The notes under the pieces: model-generated | What the model saw: only the letters and a program-made list of their open reading frames with translations | What the model was told of the DNA's origin: nothing | The model's database searches: none | Position numbers and translations under genes: made by a program | Part shown: positions 31,754-44,847 of the stretch, piece by piece | Numbering within the stretch: position 1 is the stretch's first letter | Layout of the letters: each line of letters starts with the position of its first letter | DNA from: Anthostomella pinea | Taxonomy: Eukaryota > Ascomycota > Sordariomycetes > Xylariales > Xylariaceae | Direction: 5' to 3' | Length of the DNA stretch: 64,000 nucleotides | NCBI GenBank assembly: GCA_963556695.1 | Contig: CAUWAG010000004.1 | Coordinates: 248,001 to 312,000, forward strand

Positions 31754-34700
31754 GGCGAGAATGCGAATTGGGCCTACCGTCCTGGACTGGACGACAGCCA
31801 GGCACGTGATCTGGGGATAGGAGACGGGGTTAGTCCAAGTGCATCTCCGTTGGGGTGGATGGGGTGAGCCCATCATTGCACAGCGTCAGAGACAAGGGGT
31901 GCATCTATCAATGCTGCGGACTCGAGCGAACCCTGGCCATTAGCTTGCCGAATCAGACAATCAATCACTTACCAGAACAGTCTTGCCGTGTTGCCAACGG
32001 TAGCAATGTTTTCTTGAGGTCTGAGGACGAAAGGCTCGAAAACCTACCCTACCCAGGGATCAAGCGTCGAGTTGATGCGTTTGGGACTGTGGTGAGATAT
32101 TAGAGAGCTGGGTGAGAAAGGGCGTGTGTTTTGGAAAAAAGAGAGGAAATACCAGGGCGTGTGCCTAGGCTGCTGGGAGACCAGGGTCTAAGAAGATGGT
32201 TGGTGCCAGTCGGGTCCTGGTCAGCCTGGTGTCGACTGTCGGCAGTCGGCAGGCGTGGGGTGAGGACTCTGCAGGTGGTGTCCTATTCGGGCGGCGAAAC
32301 GGGAACGGTCCGCAGATCTACACCAGAACGGTACGATCAGCTTGGCGTTCGACGCTGAACACGACAACAACGTAAAGAGACGCAGCAAGCCAACGAAACA
32401 GTGATGGGGACCGGGCTTATGTGCGGTCAGACAGGCTGGGATGACGAGTCTTGCATCCGCAGGCCGCTCAGCAGAGAGAGACGAGTGAGCGTGTGCGAGA
32501 GAGAGAGAGAGAGATCCAAGAGAGTCCAGGTCGGCAGAAGGTGGAACCATCCAAGCTCAGGTGGCCGTGGCCGGATGTGAGAGTGCGTGCGTGTACAGAG
32601 CAGACCGTTGTCTCTCAGAGGGCAATGCACAGTATTGCAAGATGAATAAGCGAGCGCGGCTTTCGGGCGACCAGGTCAACATCACCAAGGATGAGGAATA
32701 GGTCGAATTCTGGGCGTTGGTGCGAGTACCTGGCAATAAGTCGCCTTCTGCCGCATCGAGCTGGTGCTGTGAGCCGTCCGTGTTGATGACAGCGTTGGTT
32801 TTGAATCGACTTGAACACCACCAAACTGCTATTCTGGAGCTCGTGGCCTCAAAGAGACCCAGGGGTGTTGCGCTTAGAGGTTGAAAATGCATGATCGCGA
32901 CAACAAGGCTCAACGGTACGCCTGTCTTCGCCGCAAGTGTGATATTGTGCTGTGTGAGCGCAATTGGGGACCTGGGTTTCTCGACAAGGCCGACAGGCCA
33001 TTTCAGATGAATGAAGAATTTCAGCAACAGACAGGCTTCCAAGACCGGTTACAATGAACGGCTTGAGATGCTGCTGTGGCTTGTCATATTCATACTTGTA
33101 TGTGTGTGTGTGTGTCTGTGTGTGTGTGTGTGTGTGTGTGAAGGAATAGGCTGAGTGTCTCTCTCCTCTCTCTCTCCTCTGCTGGCTCTTGGCGTCTCTT
33201 TAGGCCCTTTTCACTCTCCCATCCTTTGAGCGGTGGGAATTTATGAGTTACTTATCAGGCGATGGCAGTAGAACTTTCAATGTGTTCAAGCTGGTCGGAC
33301 CTGAATTGATCTGACCAGTCTGTTTGTGCCTCGAGTGCTCTCTCTGCTGCGAATTCATAAGGTGAGTGAGGTACGTGGGATTACCCCCCGAACCAGGTTT
33401 ACCCTGTTTGCCGGCTTGGGATTTCACTTTCGCGGGCGCTGTATCTTCCGGGCAGACGGAGAAGACCCAACGAAGGATGCCCGTGGATGAACAAAGACCA
33501 ATACCAGAAGAGAGTTCACCTCTCTCGCGCGCACCCTCTCCCAATGGTGTGGATACAACAAATGCAGCAGTTTGTGGCAAAAAGAAACAGTACAAGCAGA
33601 AGGAAGGGGGAGGGAGCGTGTTATCTTCATACCCTTTTAGTCCTGATGCTGCCCACGCTTGCAGTTCTACTTTAGCTGCTTCCGAGTCCTCTTCTTCTTA
33701 GGTTGAAGACAGTTGGCTCTGTCATGCTCTCTTAGCTGAGAGGAGAAGATTTACAACATGAAGTACCGCGTATCCCAAAGTCTATGAAGAGTTGAAGTGG
33801 AGGATGGCTGGCTGGATGGACGAAGCCGATTGGTGATTCATGGACTGGCAGATTGATTGTTTGATCGAGTCAAAGAAAACGAGCGAGCGACCGGCACCAA
33901 TCCCAGGAGCGACCGGCAAGAAACACCACGAGTGCCACCAGGGGGATTAATTAATTAGAATTAATAGTCAGACGAGAAGATGATTGAGAGGTACGTGGAA
34001 CACGACGACAAATGTTAGTTTGATAGATACGGTTGTTGCCGGAAGGTTGCGGTTATGTGAGGAAATGATTGATGGGGGATGGATGGGGGATGGATGGCGG
34101 AGAGTCTGATGAGAGGGAAAAGACTGTCGGAGTTGGGAGAAGGGAAGATGAGAAGATGGAGGTCTGGGCGGCAGGCAGTGCAGGTGGGCTTCTCAGGACG
34201 GACCCCTTTGCGCTTTTAGGCTTCTGCAATGAGATGGCGGGGCCACACAGCAGGAGTTCTGGTGGCTTTGATTGGGCAACTGGGTCTTTTTAGCGGAGTC
34301 TTTGTGTCTGCTCCTCCCTCTGTAACAATGAGGGCATGGACCACATACTGGCACCGACAACGATATACTGCGCCACGAGGAACAGCCACCACCTTTGAAT
34401 CCAGTCTTCAATGTTGTTGGGTCTGCATGTGGGGGACAGAACGGAAATAGGAAACCGCCAACACCGACCCTGAGATTCCGGTACCTGATGGTAATGACAG
34501 ATCGCGCTGCATTTGAACCATCGATATTCAGTAACCTCCCTGCTCCCGCAGTGTGTACGAGTCTTCTAGCAATCTGTACTGTACTTTAAACTGCCTAAAT
34601 GACACCTAACTTTGAGTCCATGTTATGAGTTGGTTCATGGCAATACATCCAATATCTGTTACTTTCCCCCTAGCTCCCGTCAGTGATTGATCTGTCAACC

Positions 34701-34888
34701 ACGACCAGTGCAACCAGTTGATGAAAGACACCACCCCACCCCAGCTTCATGCACACGGGCATTCGCATTCACATTCACCTCCAAAGCGCAACCCCCGGTC
34801 CGCATAGCAAGCCGGCAATCTAGCTCGACGACGTCCCAGCCAGTCTACCAGTCTGCCAGTCTGCCAGTCCATACCACCTCGCCTCGCC
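31754..34888. other. Long intergenic region with microsatellites
   Basis: About 3.1 kb between the divergent PNUTS-like and SLY1 genes. It contains a GA tract (32499-32512), a TG tract (33099-33140), CT-rich stretches around 33157-33180 and GGATGG-type repeats near 34069-34095. No coding sequence is supported. It may hold long 5' leaders of both genes. Confidence 0.45.
33099..33140. repeat. (TG)n microsatellite, interrupted once
   Basis: About 20 TG units with a single C interruption in the middle. Confidence 0.92.
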
Positions 34889-37273
34889 ATGGCGACCAAG
34901 GCATATTCACTGCGCGATCGCCAAGTTGGTGAGAATCTCTTCCTTGCCTCCCCGTTCGCGTCGGGTCTGCCTGCGTGCGTCTTGTGCTCTGCAATGCTTA
35001 CGCCTTCCGCACGTGGCAGCCTCCCTCAAGAAGATCCTCAACCTCAACGACACCATCGACCAGAAGGACGACGATGACTCTCACGCAAACGGTCTCGCCC
35101 CCGCCGGCCCCATCCTGACTGCCGAGGGGGAGCCTATCTGGAAAGTCCTCGTCTTCGACGACCTGGGCCGCGATGTCATCTCCAGCGTCCTTCGCGTGAG
35201 CGACTTGCGCTCCATGGGCGTCACCATGCATAGTGCGCATACACCATCCCCCCCTGACACTCGACCCGCCTGCTGAACTTCTTCAGTGAATCTATCTGCC
35301 ACGCGGAACCCCATCCCCGACGTCCCTGTCGTATACCTCGTCGAGCCCAACGCGAAGAACTTGGAGGGCATCACCAGTGATCTACAGAAGGGACTCTACT
35401 CCCCGGCTTATATCAACTTTCTCTCCTCCATACCTCGGCCTCTCCTCGAAGACTTCGCCTCGCAAACCGCCTCTGCGGGCACGTCGGAACACATCGCCCA
35501 GCTATTCGATCAATACTTGAACTTCATAGTCGCCGAACCAGACCTATTCAGCCTTGGTATGCAGAAAGAACACACCTATTGGGCCTTGAACAGTGCCAAG
35601 ACGAAAGACGAGGAGTTAGACCACGTTGTCGACCGGATAGTCAGCGGCTTGTTTAGTGTCATTGCGACCATGGGTATGTAGTCCCATTCAAAGCTGGAGG
35701 AGGCGGTATGCTAACAGTCTCCAGGTGTTATCCCAATAATACGGTGTCCGAAGGGAGCCGCTGCAGATATGATCGCAGGCAAGCTCGACCGCAAACTTCG
35801 CGATCACGTTCTTAATTCGAAAGACAACCTATTCTCAAACAACGCCCGACCAGCTTCGTCTGCTGGCACGCCTACGTCTAGGCCTGTTCTCGTCATCCTC
35901 GACCGAAATGTCGACCTTAATCCTATGCTCTCCCACTCTTGGACCTACCAGTCACTAGTCCACGATGTTCTCAATATGAAGCTCAACCGTATAACCATTG
36001 AAACACATATAGACGAGGAGCATCCGGGAAAGGGAGTGGCAAAGAAGGCGTACGACCTTACATCGGCCGACTTCTTTTGGGAGAAGAACGCCGGAATGCC
36101 CTTCCCCCAAGTGGCCGAGAACATCGACGCTGAACTGACTCGATATAAGGAGGATGCCGCCGAGATCACGAAGAAGACAGGTGCTTCATCAATAGAGGAC
36201 CTACAGAATGATACCAGTGCGAGTGCGCAACATCTCAAGGCGGCAATAACGTTGCTGCCGGAGCTGCGTGAGAGGAAGGCCGTGCTGGATATGCATATGA
36301 ACATCCTTGCCGCGCTGCTCACTGGTATCAAGAACCGACAGCTGGACAACTACTTCCAGACGGAGGAAAACGTCATGAAGCAAACCAGGGCGCAGATTCT
36401 GGAGATTGTCAAGGATGCCGAGAAGGGCAAGGATCCTTTAGACAAGCTTCGGCTGTTCATAATCTGGTATCTCAGCACTGAGCAAGAGATCAATAGAGCA
36501 GACTGGACTCAGTTCGAAGAAGCTCTGACTGCGGCCGGTGTTGACAACACATGCCTCGCTTACGTCCGACAGTGAGTCTTGACCCTAACCCCATGTAGCC
36601 GGCTTGGGTAACTGACAGCTATAATAGAGTACGCGCAACAACAAGGATGACCCAGATGACCACAATCGAAACGTCTCAACCCGCCCAAAGTGGGAGTACA
36701 GACCTATTTGGCCGCTTCTCCAATCTATCCCGGGGACTGACTGATCGTTTGATGGAAACGGGTGTTGGCGCGACCTCACTGGCCTCAAACTTCGAAGGCC
36801 TGATAGGCGGCATCAAGAACTTCCTCCCTGCCAATCGCGACTTGACGATTACTAAGATCGTCGAGTCCATTATGGATCCGTCAACAGCCTCGACAGCCGC
36901 CATTGCCAAGACAGAGAACTATCTGTATTTTGACCCACGGAGCGCCAATGCGAGAGGGAGCATGCCACCGCCAAGCGCAGTGCGAGCTGGTGCGGTCAGT
37001 ACACCTGGGTCAATGCCCGGAGCTAGCACCCTGGGCGTACAGGCCACAGGCACCGGAGCAAGCTTCGGGCAGAGGAGACAGGGCTACAGCGATGCCATTG
37101 TGTTCACGGTAGGCGGAGGCAGCCTAGATGAATACGGCAACCTTCAGGAATGGGTACAGCGCACGGGAGAAGGTAGAGCTAAGAAGAGAGTAGTGTACGG
37201 CAGCACAGAGCTTTTGAATGCCCGCGAGTTCATACAAGAGGAGTTGGAGAGGTTGGGCCGCGAAGTCCCCTAG
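34889..37273 (+). CDS. SLY1: Sec1/Munc18-family SNARE regulator Sly1
   Basis: Exons 34889-34928, 35020-35232, 35287-35673, 35725-36571 and 36628-37273 encode 710 residues. Sly1 binds the syntaxin Sed5 and Ufe1 and drives SNARE assembly for ER-Golgi and intra-Golgi fusion on the cytosolic face. Seen: the start [13 protein letters not shown] joined to [11 protein letters not shown], the domain 1 block [31 protein letters not shown], the domain 2 segment [18 protein letters not shown], and [20 protein letters not shown] with [11 protein letters not shown], all typical. The C-terminal end has [21 protein letters not shown], the conserved SM-protein C-terminal strand. The length equals that of other fungal Sly1 proteins. 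All four introns are short with canonical signals. A Gly/Pro/Ala-rich insertion near residues 610-640 is the only non-conserved part. Confidence 0.95.
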
Positions 37274-38775
37274 ATTCTAGTAGGGTCCATTCCCTGATAA
37301 TGAAATCCACGAATGATGGCAGTCAAATATCTACAACCCACAATAGTTGTCGATGCCATGTCGCCTACGCTGCAGCAGGTGACCTCGTGGCCCAGCACCT
37401 TGCAATAATCTCTACAATGGTCTGTTCGATCACGAAAGGACCAGCGTGGAGGGGTCCGCCGTTCCGAACCTAACTAACAAGGCTTGTGTGTGTCGCACGT
37501 CTGCCTTTATCATCGTCGAGGAGCATATGCGCCGCGTCGACAGTCTGGCTCCCCATCATTAGATCTCATCCTCTTCATCTGGGGCGTAAGAACATACACA
37601 ATCTCTAAGTATGCATGCCACTATCTACCATTTTAAGCTGATCCGCTGCCATCTTATTCATGGTGGTATCTGCATCCCTTTGAACAGTGTAAAAGAGCCA
37701 AATGGTCGGTCTAAGGAATGGCGAGTCTATCACGATTGACAGAGGGGCAGAGTGACGAGACCATCCTGGAGCGTGACATAACGACTAGAAAGTGGTCTGT
37801 CTGCGCTCCACATACAGCCTTCGACTTTGACTGATTGTTTTGACGGCAGCTCAAGTGAGGCTGGTCAAGCCCATCCATGTTTCCCAGCCCTTCTGTTCTT
37901 GGATTCCAGGGCCAAACACAGAAGTGGTGGTAAAATTGGTGTTACATGTGTACAGTTTGCATACTATGCCCCCCGATAGTGTCCAGCAAGCCCTCAATTT
38001 GCCTCAATCTGCTAGAAGACCACCTCCAGTTCGAAACTTAGTAGAATAACTTGGTGTTGTGCACATCTACGTAGTCCGATATCAATGGTTTAGAAACCGG
38101 CAGCTCGAGGGAGGACAGCTTTGCTGGAGGTTCGAATGTGACTTAAGCCACCTCCTTGGATCTGGTCGGCCGCTTTAAGGCGGATGAGAGCCATTTCACC
38201 GTTGATAGCAAAGTTTGGTGCTTCTTGTTCATTGGACCCTTTCCCGGCTTCTCTATTTATCACATGATGAGGTAGAGGCACACATAATTTCTACCTTGAT
38301 CCAAAAGAGAACCCTATATCGCCCTCTCAATCAGCTTTCTATCCTACTGGGCACGGCGTGGGTATCATCGGCAGGAAGTTATACAACGAAGCCCCTATAT
38401 TGATCACTTGGCGTGAGACATATGATTTGGTCGAGTTGCGGCATGTTTTGTGAAACTCGGCCTGTACAGGTGTAATCTCAATTGCAAGTAAGCACTGGAG
38501 CAAGCTGTCTTCTTCCTGGCGAACAGGGAGATGTGCCGACTACAATTATCTCATTGCTATGATTACGACTGACAATAGTGGTGAGAAGGCAACGGAAGTA
38601 TGTAATGTCCGGCCATAGTATGCTTTGGTAAGTCCACGCGCTGGATGAGTCCCTGACCGCTTTGAGCTATCACTCTATCTATTCTCTGCTGTGAGACAAC
38701 TCAAACGGAATAGGCAAAACCAATGAAGCAGACAGGCCATACTCCAGTCATCTATGTATACATACAACTCCAAGC
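37274..38775. other. Convergent intergenic region
   Basis: About 1.5 kb between two converging genes. No gene, RNA or repeat could be supported. Confidence 0.45.
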
Positions 38776-39940
38776 TCACCACTCAAACTTCTCCTTCACC
38801 AGCTCCTCCGACAGCGCCCACAGCCTCTCCGCCTCGGTACTCGACACCGCCAGCGGCTGCGCCTTATCCGTGATCTGACAATCCATCATATACGCGCCCC
38901 AATTCTCCTTGCCCCCCCTCTCCTCCCCGACGCCCTCGCTCAACCGCGGGTCCAGCGCCGCCACCAGACTCGTCGACGCCCCGGCCCCCAATCTCTTGTA
39001 CGTGAACACGCCCTGCTCCAACATAGCCTCGATGCGCGCCAGATTCTCCGGCGGGAAATTGCGCCCCAGCTCCGTGCCTATGACGCCCGGATGCACGGCC
39101 AAACTCAGTATGCCGTGCTGGTCGAACAGGCGCTTCGTGAGTGCGATCCCGAACAGCACGTTGGCCACCTTGCTCTGGTTGTAGCCCTCGAGCCCGACGT
39201 ACTTCTTATTCGCCACGTCGTCGTACCCCCACGCCTCGACCCAGGCGTAGTTCGGCTGCTCGGCCGCCGGCAGCTCCTTGTTCACCCTGTCGAAATTGAT
39301 ATCGCTCCAGCGCATCTTGGCGGCGGTGGGCGACGCGGACGTGACGTTGACGACGCGCACGGCGCCCCGGGGCACGCCCGGCGCGGAGGCCGCGGCGATC
39401 AGTTTGGGCGTGATGAGGCAGGTCAGCAGGAAGTGCCCAATGTGGTTCGTGGCGAAGTGCAGCTCGATGCCGTCCTCGCTGAGCGTGCGCTCGGGGATCC
39501 CCATGACGCCTGCGCTGTTGACGACGATGTCAACGACCGGGACGTCGGGCCAGGAGAGCAGGGCGGCGGCGGCGGCGCGGACGGACTTTTGGGATGAGAG
39601 GTCGACGGTCAGGGGTCGGTAGTCCACCCCTGGGTATGAGGCCTTGAGCGCGTTGATGCACTCCTCGAGCTTGGTGGTGCTGCGGCCTGCTATGATGAGA
39701 TGAGCGGGTGATTGGGAGGCCTGTATAATATTAGTACTTTCCATGCTGTGTTCTGCTATCGGTATCACGTACGAAAGCCTGCGCAGTAGTGAACCCAATA
39801 CCGCCGCGGTTCACGCCCGTCACCAGAACAGTCTTGCCACGGATGCCATCCGCAAACGTGCTGGCGACCTCAAGGCCCTCGGTCTTCTCGTTGAACTCGG
39901 GGTGGGTAGTGGACGGCATCTTGCTGATAAAATCCGACAT
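38776..39940 (-). CDS. Short-chain dehydrogenase/reductase
   Basis: Exons in transcription order 39773-39940 and 38776-39720 (52-base intron) encode 370 residues. It is a classical Rossmann-fold NAD(P)-dependent oxidoreductase of the retinol-dehydrogenase/WW-domain-oxidoreductase-like group common in fungi. The cofactor loop is TGVNRGGIG (residues 41-49). NSAGVMG follows the fourth strand, Ser184 sits in NVTSAS, and the catalytic Tyr236/Lys240 pair is in GYNQSK. VHPGVIGTELG is the usual segment after the catalytic helix. No signal peptide or membrane helix is visible. The substrate cannot be told from the sequence. A second in-frame ATG at codon 8 is an alternative start. No neighbouring biosynthetic genes suggest a pathway. 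Confidence 0.9.
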
Positions 39941-41113
39941 ACGATGTGTGAACCGACAACTTTTGAGAGAACAGACTGTAGGCGTTCGAAGTGCTTGAAC
40001 CTGGCTGAGATGATGAATGAACCTGCTTCAGGTCTGCCCTTCACTTCCTGCAGACGAGTTGAATCATGGCTACTTATAGATGTGTACCTTAATCTGTATC
40101 ATGCTTCTGTTCCAGTGCTTGGCACGGCTTTCCATCACCCGCAAGCCTCCCCCGAGACGTCAAGTGCGCGTATAAGGAGTTAGCGGACTTAAGTCTCAAC
40201 ATCCGCCCCCCTATCCAAAGCCTCACCAACGCTTAGTGGGAACGTCGGTGTTGACTATTCTTACAAGCACAGGGACCTACGTGGGTACGTTCCCAGCAAT
40301 ACCAACAAGAGACTGGCCAGCCAAGACCGTTAGCCCCGGTTTTCTCCCCCTTAAGTCCATCGTCAACCGGACTCCGTACCGGCCGAGATGCCCGAGTGGA
40401 CCAAGAAGTGCTAACCTACTCCGTACTTCCATGTACGACCCCGAGCGAGCCCCTGAAGTCCCATGGATTATTCAAGGCGAAAGATTCTGAGCATGACAGG
40501 CACATAGGTTTAGATTGGTACCCATATCAGGATTGTACAAATGGAGGTGAGGAAGACACACCCACCGTCCCGGATAAAGCATTCAACCCTCATCACTCCA
40601 AACCCGCAGAAAGACGCCTTACCCGAGTTTACCACCAGGTTTCCGTACAACCAGGGTCGGGAACACATTCACTCGGGTACAATATCGTGTTCAAGGGTTT
40701 TCATAGCTCTCCCACATGGTCCTGAAAATCACCCATCCACCACCCCACAATGCAGCATTCACTCAAATCTCCTCACGAAGTCAAGAACGGATAAGGGTCT
40801 CATAACAAGTATGGCATTTGTAGAAACGCTATCTAATCGTGACAGATCATGATACAAGAAAACAGAGAAACCGATTCAGAAAAACACCGCTGCGCCACCT
40901 GATGCCCTCCCTCCTGGCGTAACGCTGATCTCACATCTTTCGTCCTCCATTCACAAGCGCGCCTATCCATCAAGGATGTCGTGGCAAACGTGGGAGTACT
41001 GCAGAGAACGCGCCAGATCCTCGCCGCAAAACGCAAGCGCTCATGCAAGTTCGCCCTCGCTGTTTTTGAACACAATACCGGCTGGTGTCAGAGTTTCTGT
41101 ATACCGATGAGAT
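39941..41113. other. Intergenic, no gene supported
   Basis: About 1.2 kb. The first part is the promoter of the dehydrogenase gene. Short open frames on the plus strand near 40396-40852 are Pro/Thr/His-rich and look non-coding. Confidence 0.4.
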
Positions 41114-41648
41114 TCATCGGTACCATGGGGGTGGCGGCCGGGAGCCTGGACCTTCCACAGCGCCCCGTATTAGAGTTATCAGGAAACGAACAAACTTCCT
41201 GAAGAGGTTGTTCTGACGACGGCGTTCCTTAGCACCGAGCAAGTAACTAGAACCCTTCATACGCCATCCGATGAGTCTGGAATTGGATGTAAACTTAAAC
41301 TCGCCTGGATTGACAATTGAATGCTCCCGAAGCACCTGCTCAAAAACCGCACAGAGGAGGGCTATGCGAAACTCGGACTGGACGAACAGTGATATCAAAC
41401 CCTCCATAACCTCGATCGAAAACAAGTTGGTTGGATCCTGGTAAAACATTTTACGGAGCCGTTCAGGAAGTCTCAATTTGGCGTAAGTAGCGTCGTAGCT
41501 GGCGTTTAGCATTCTCCATGCATTCCTGACAAAGAGAAACATGTCTTCGAAAGCCTCGTTAAGCAACTCCACCAGCTCAATGAGCTGCAAAATGCTCTCC
41601 ACGTAGCGTTCGATATGAAGACTGAGGACAGCAGGACTGAGAACGGAT
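41114..41648 (-). other. Orphan open frame, possibly a gene remnant
   Basis: The minus strand stays open for about 535 bases just downstream of the chitin synthase stop, with protein-like composition (VELLNEAFEDMFLFVRNAW, RIALLCAVFEQVLREHS). The first ATG is internal, no good splice acceptor was found at its upstream edge, and I do not recognise a family. It may be a gene remnant, an exon of an unrecognised gene, or chance. Confidence 0.2.
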
Positions 41649-41713
41649 GTCCTCTAAACGCCGGTTGAATATAAATGGCTGCCTGACAAACGAATAATCG
41701 AAACGGAGGCTCT

Positions 41714-44700
41714 CTAGACGCCCCTGAACATGCGAACTATCAAAAACCACAATGCGCCGATGAACTTGAAGGCACTCAAGCCTGCGACACTCCACAGGAT
41801 GATGGTCATGTAAAGTGTCGCACGGGAATCGTCCTGCTCTTTCTGCGCATCGGGGTTGAGGTTCTCGAGCCCGGCGGTACTAAGAACCAAAGCGACGAGA
41901 CCAAAGTTCGTAATCATCCAGATCAAGACGACCAGAGAGCGGATCCAACGATAGTAATCCATTTGGTCTTCAGCCTTCTGGGCATCGGTCTTGGGCGTCT
42001 TGGGTTCGACGTACTTCTTGCCGAAGACGCTCAACTCCCTCTCGTATTGCGCGTTCAAGTCTCCCTCATCCGGCAGATCGGTCTTACCCTTGCCGTCCTT
42101 GGTGTCGACTGTGGGTAGCTCGTCCGGCTTATCGTCACCCTTCGTACCCCACGAGATATCGTGCGTGTTGCAGAACGCATAAACATTCAGAACGTTGACG
42201 TATGTCGGAGTCAGAAGTAGGTACTGCAGGAATGAGGTGATCATGTGCCAGGGGTCGAACATCATGAGCGACGCAATAAGCCACAGGCCGTATGTCGACA
42301 GCAAGGAGACAATCAGGGAGAAGAAAAGCTTGTTGTTGAAGATGTCGCTAATGCTGAAGCCCTCCAGGTTCTGCGACTGAACAGCTTTGACAGTAATGAA
42401 GACGGCAGCGAAGGTTAGGTAGCTATTCCAGGTCAGCGACGGATCACAAGCAGAATAAGCACCAGGGACAATACTCACATCATGATGATGCACCAGAAGA
42501 GCACCATAGCCGTGTATAGCTTTCCGGAACCCGAAGGGCGGTTGCCCAAAGAGAGCACGAAGCAGGCGATCAGAGAGATGCCATAGAACCATTCAAAGAC
42601 CACTCCGAGGATGACACCCACTTCGCCGAGAAGCGAATCTTGTCCCAGACTCGTCGTCAAAATCTTGAATACCAGGAAGAAATTGCCAATGCCGAACCAA
42701 GCGAATATCATGTTGATCGTCTGAAAAACGAATTCGATGAAGAACATCAGCTTGCGCAAGATAGAGTGGTCGGACCGGAAGAATTCGTAGAAGTGTGCAC
42801 TGGCGTAGATGGCGGCGAAGAACGACCCATTGAGCCACCGACGACGCTGCAAGATGAGCTCCGTGACGGTATCTGGCACATCTGTCTCTCCTGTCGCCGA
42901 CTTGACGTACTGCAAGATCCAATGACAATTTCGCTTGGTGACAAGCTCGAAGCAGAGGATTCGATCTTCAGCCAGATACATGTTGGAGGTGAAAACACCA
43001 GCACCAGCACCGTGGAGTGTTTCGCCCTTGAAGTATTTTTCAAGCGGACCTAGGCCGTTCTTGTCGTTCTGCAAAGCTATATAGCGATATGCCGAGAAGG
43101 CACCGGGCAAGACGGAGATGAAGCCAAAAGCTGATTCGAGGGGCTTGTCGAGGATGTTGCTCATCTTGTACTCGAAGTTCTGCGTTGCAACAAGGGGATT
43201 GAGCAGGTGTTTACCACCGGTGCCCAACATTGCCTTGATCTCACCACAGGCTCCAGCGCACATGGGCTCGAGATCGAATGCCTTCCAGAGGTGGTAGATG
43301 GAGTTGCCCCCTGGTCTGGTGCCAGCGTCGATCAGAACGCAGATGTTGGGGTTGAGAACCGGACCAAACGCATTGAAGAACCATCTGTGGGAGTTGATCT
43401 TCTTCTGATTCTTCTCCTTCAAGCAAAAGAGCATCTGCACGGGTTGCTTCTTGGGGATCAATTGTACCACATCGTTCTTGATTTGCATACCGACCTGTGT
43501 TGTGTACTCGTAGATGTGGGCGGTAACATCCTTGCCGTTGACTTGTTGCTTGGCGATACCTTCTTGGTAGACACCCATACCGGATAGTAGTGCCCTCGTC
43601 CTTGGGTTGATTTTGGACCGTCCGTCGCTCACGACGCAAACAACGATCTTCTTCCAGGCATCGGGCCCCCACGTCTTGCTGTCTTTCCGGCTGCACATGA
43701 ATTCGACATTCTTCAGCACACCAATCATGGTTCTGGCGAAGAGAATATCATCCTCGTTATACATGGTAACGACGATGAATAGTTCAGTGTGCCGTTTCTT
43801 GCTGAACAGCGTCTGGCGCAATGTGAACCTCTCATCGTAGAAATTGTTGGGATCGCAGGTAGCTGCTGTGTAACGCATATGCGTAAACTCGTCACGTTCG
43901 CCGTGTGGGAGCTGGTTCAGAAGTCTCGGCGGTACGGGGCAATCGAGAACCAAATTTCCATTGTACAAAAGAACCTGCTTCACCGTCTTCCACCTCTTGA
44001 TAGGCGCGGCAGGCTGCTGTTGGCGCGGATCGTCGCTGTAGCTCTCCGGTGGTTGGCCGCCATGCGCGTATGAGTCGTTCTGGGCAAGCATTGGTCTCTG
44101 GTCGTCATAGTCATAGGCCGCCTGGTCGCCGAAAGGCGTGTTCGTGGGCTGGGGTTCGTATGGTTGGTTGTAATAGGCGTCGTGGTGCTGCTCCGGGTTG
44201 ACTGAGTAGTCAGAGTGGTAGCCTTGCCCGGCACCGTAAGGGGTTTGCGAGAGGTCACTCATCGAGTGGGCGGCGTTGAGAGGAAGCTGATCGCCTGGAG
44301 TATATCTGCCCGGTCCACCGGGAATGTCGAGGTTGCTCGCAGCTGGGTGTTGGCCGTACGGTATATCGTCTAGCTGGTATCCATGTTGCGCTGGATGACC
44401 GGGCGGGGGTGTCTGGTGCGGGTGCATCCGGTTATCCATGGTTGGGTCGTAGTAATCGTCGTCTACAATGAAGCAGGTTGATTAGAACACGGCAATCTGA
44501 CTGGCACCTCGCAACCCGACTAGACTAGTTTATAGACAGACGAAAAGAAAGAAAGCTCCCGGAGCTGTGTTGGCTACGTGGTGCTTGCGCCGCAGCGTTG
44601 GGTCGCCTTTGACAAAGGAGGGCCAAGTCGACGACCAACTCGTAAGGACAAAGCACAGTGCCCTACAGGAGAGGGGGAGGGTAATGAAGTCAAGGGAGCA

Positions 44701-44847
44701 TATAACGACGAGGGTGAGTGATGTGTGTGACATGTCCTCCTGGAGGAGCTGATGACGCTGGGAAAGAGGCAGGGGATGTGATGGAGAGGGAGGGTAGTGG
44801 AAACACGGGAAACACTCCTCGCACATACCTAGTCGATTATACGACAT
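41714..44847 (-). CDS. Chitin synthase, class I/II type
   Basis: Exons in transcription order 44829-44847, 42479-44462 and 41714-42422 encode 903 residues. It polymerises UDP-GlcNAc into chitin at the plasma membrane and septa. The first 150 residues are hydrophilic, Pro/Gln/Tyr-rich and disordered. The conserved catalytic domain follows: [70 protein letters not shown] and the signature [12 protein letters not shown]. At least seven hydrophobic segments make up the C-terminal third. [11 protein letters not shown] rather than the LDVGTKP form of class III places it in class I/II. The 19-base first exon (MSYNRL) was added because it gives the usual fungal N-terminus. The second intron (56 bases) splits the membrane region. 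All catalytic motifs are intact. Confidence 0.94.
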
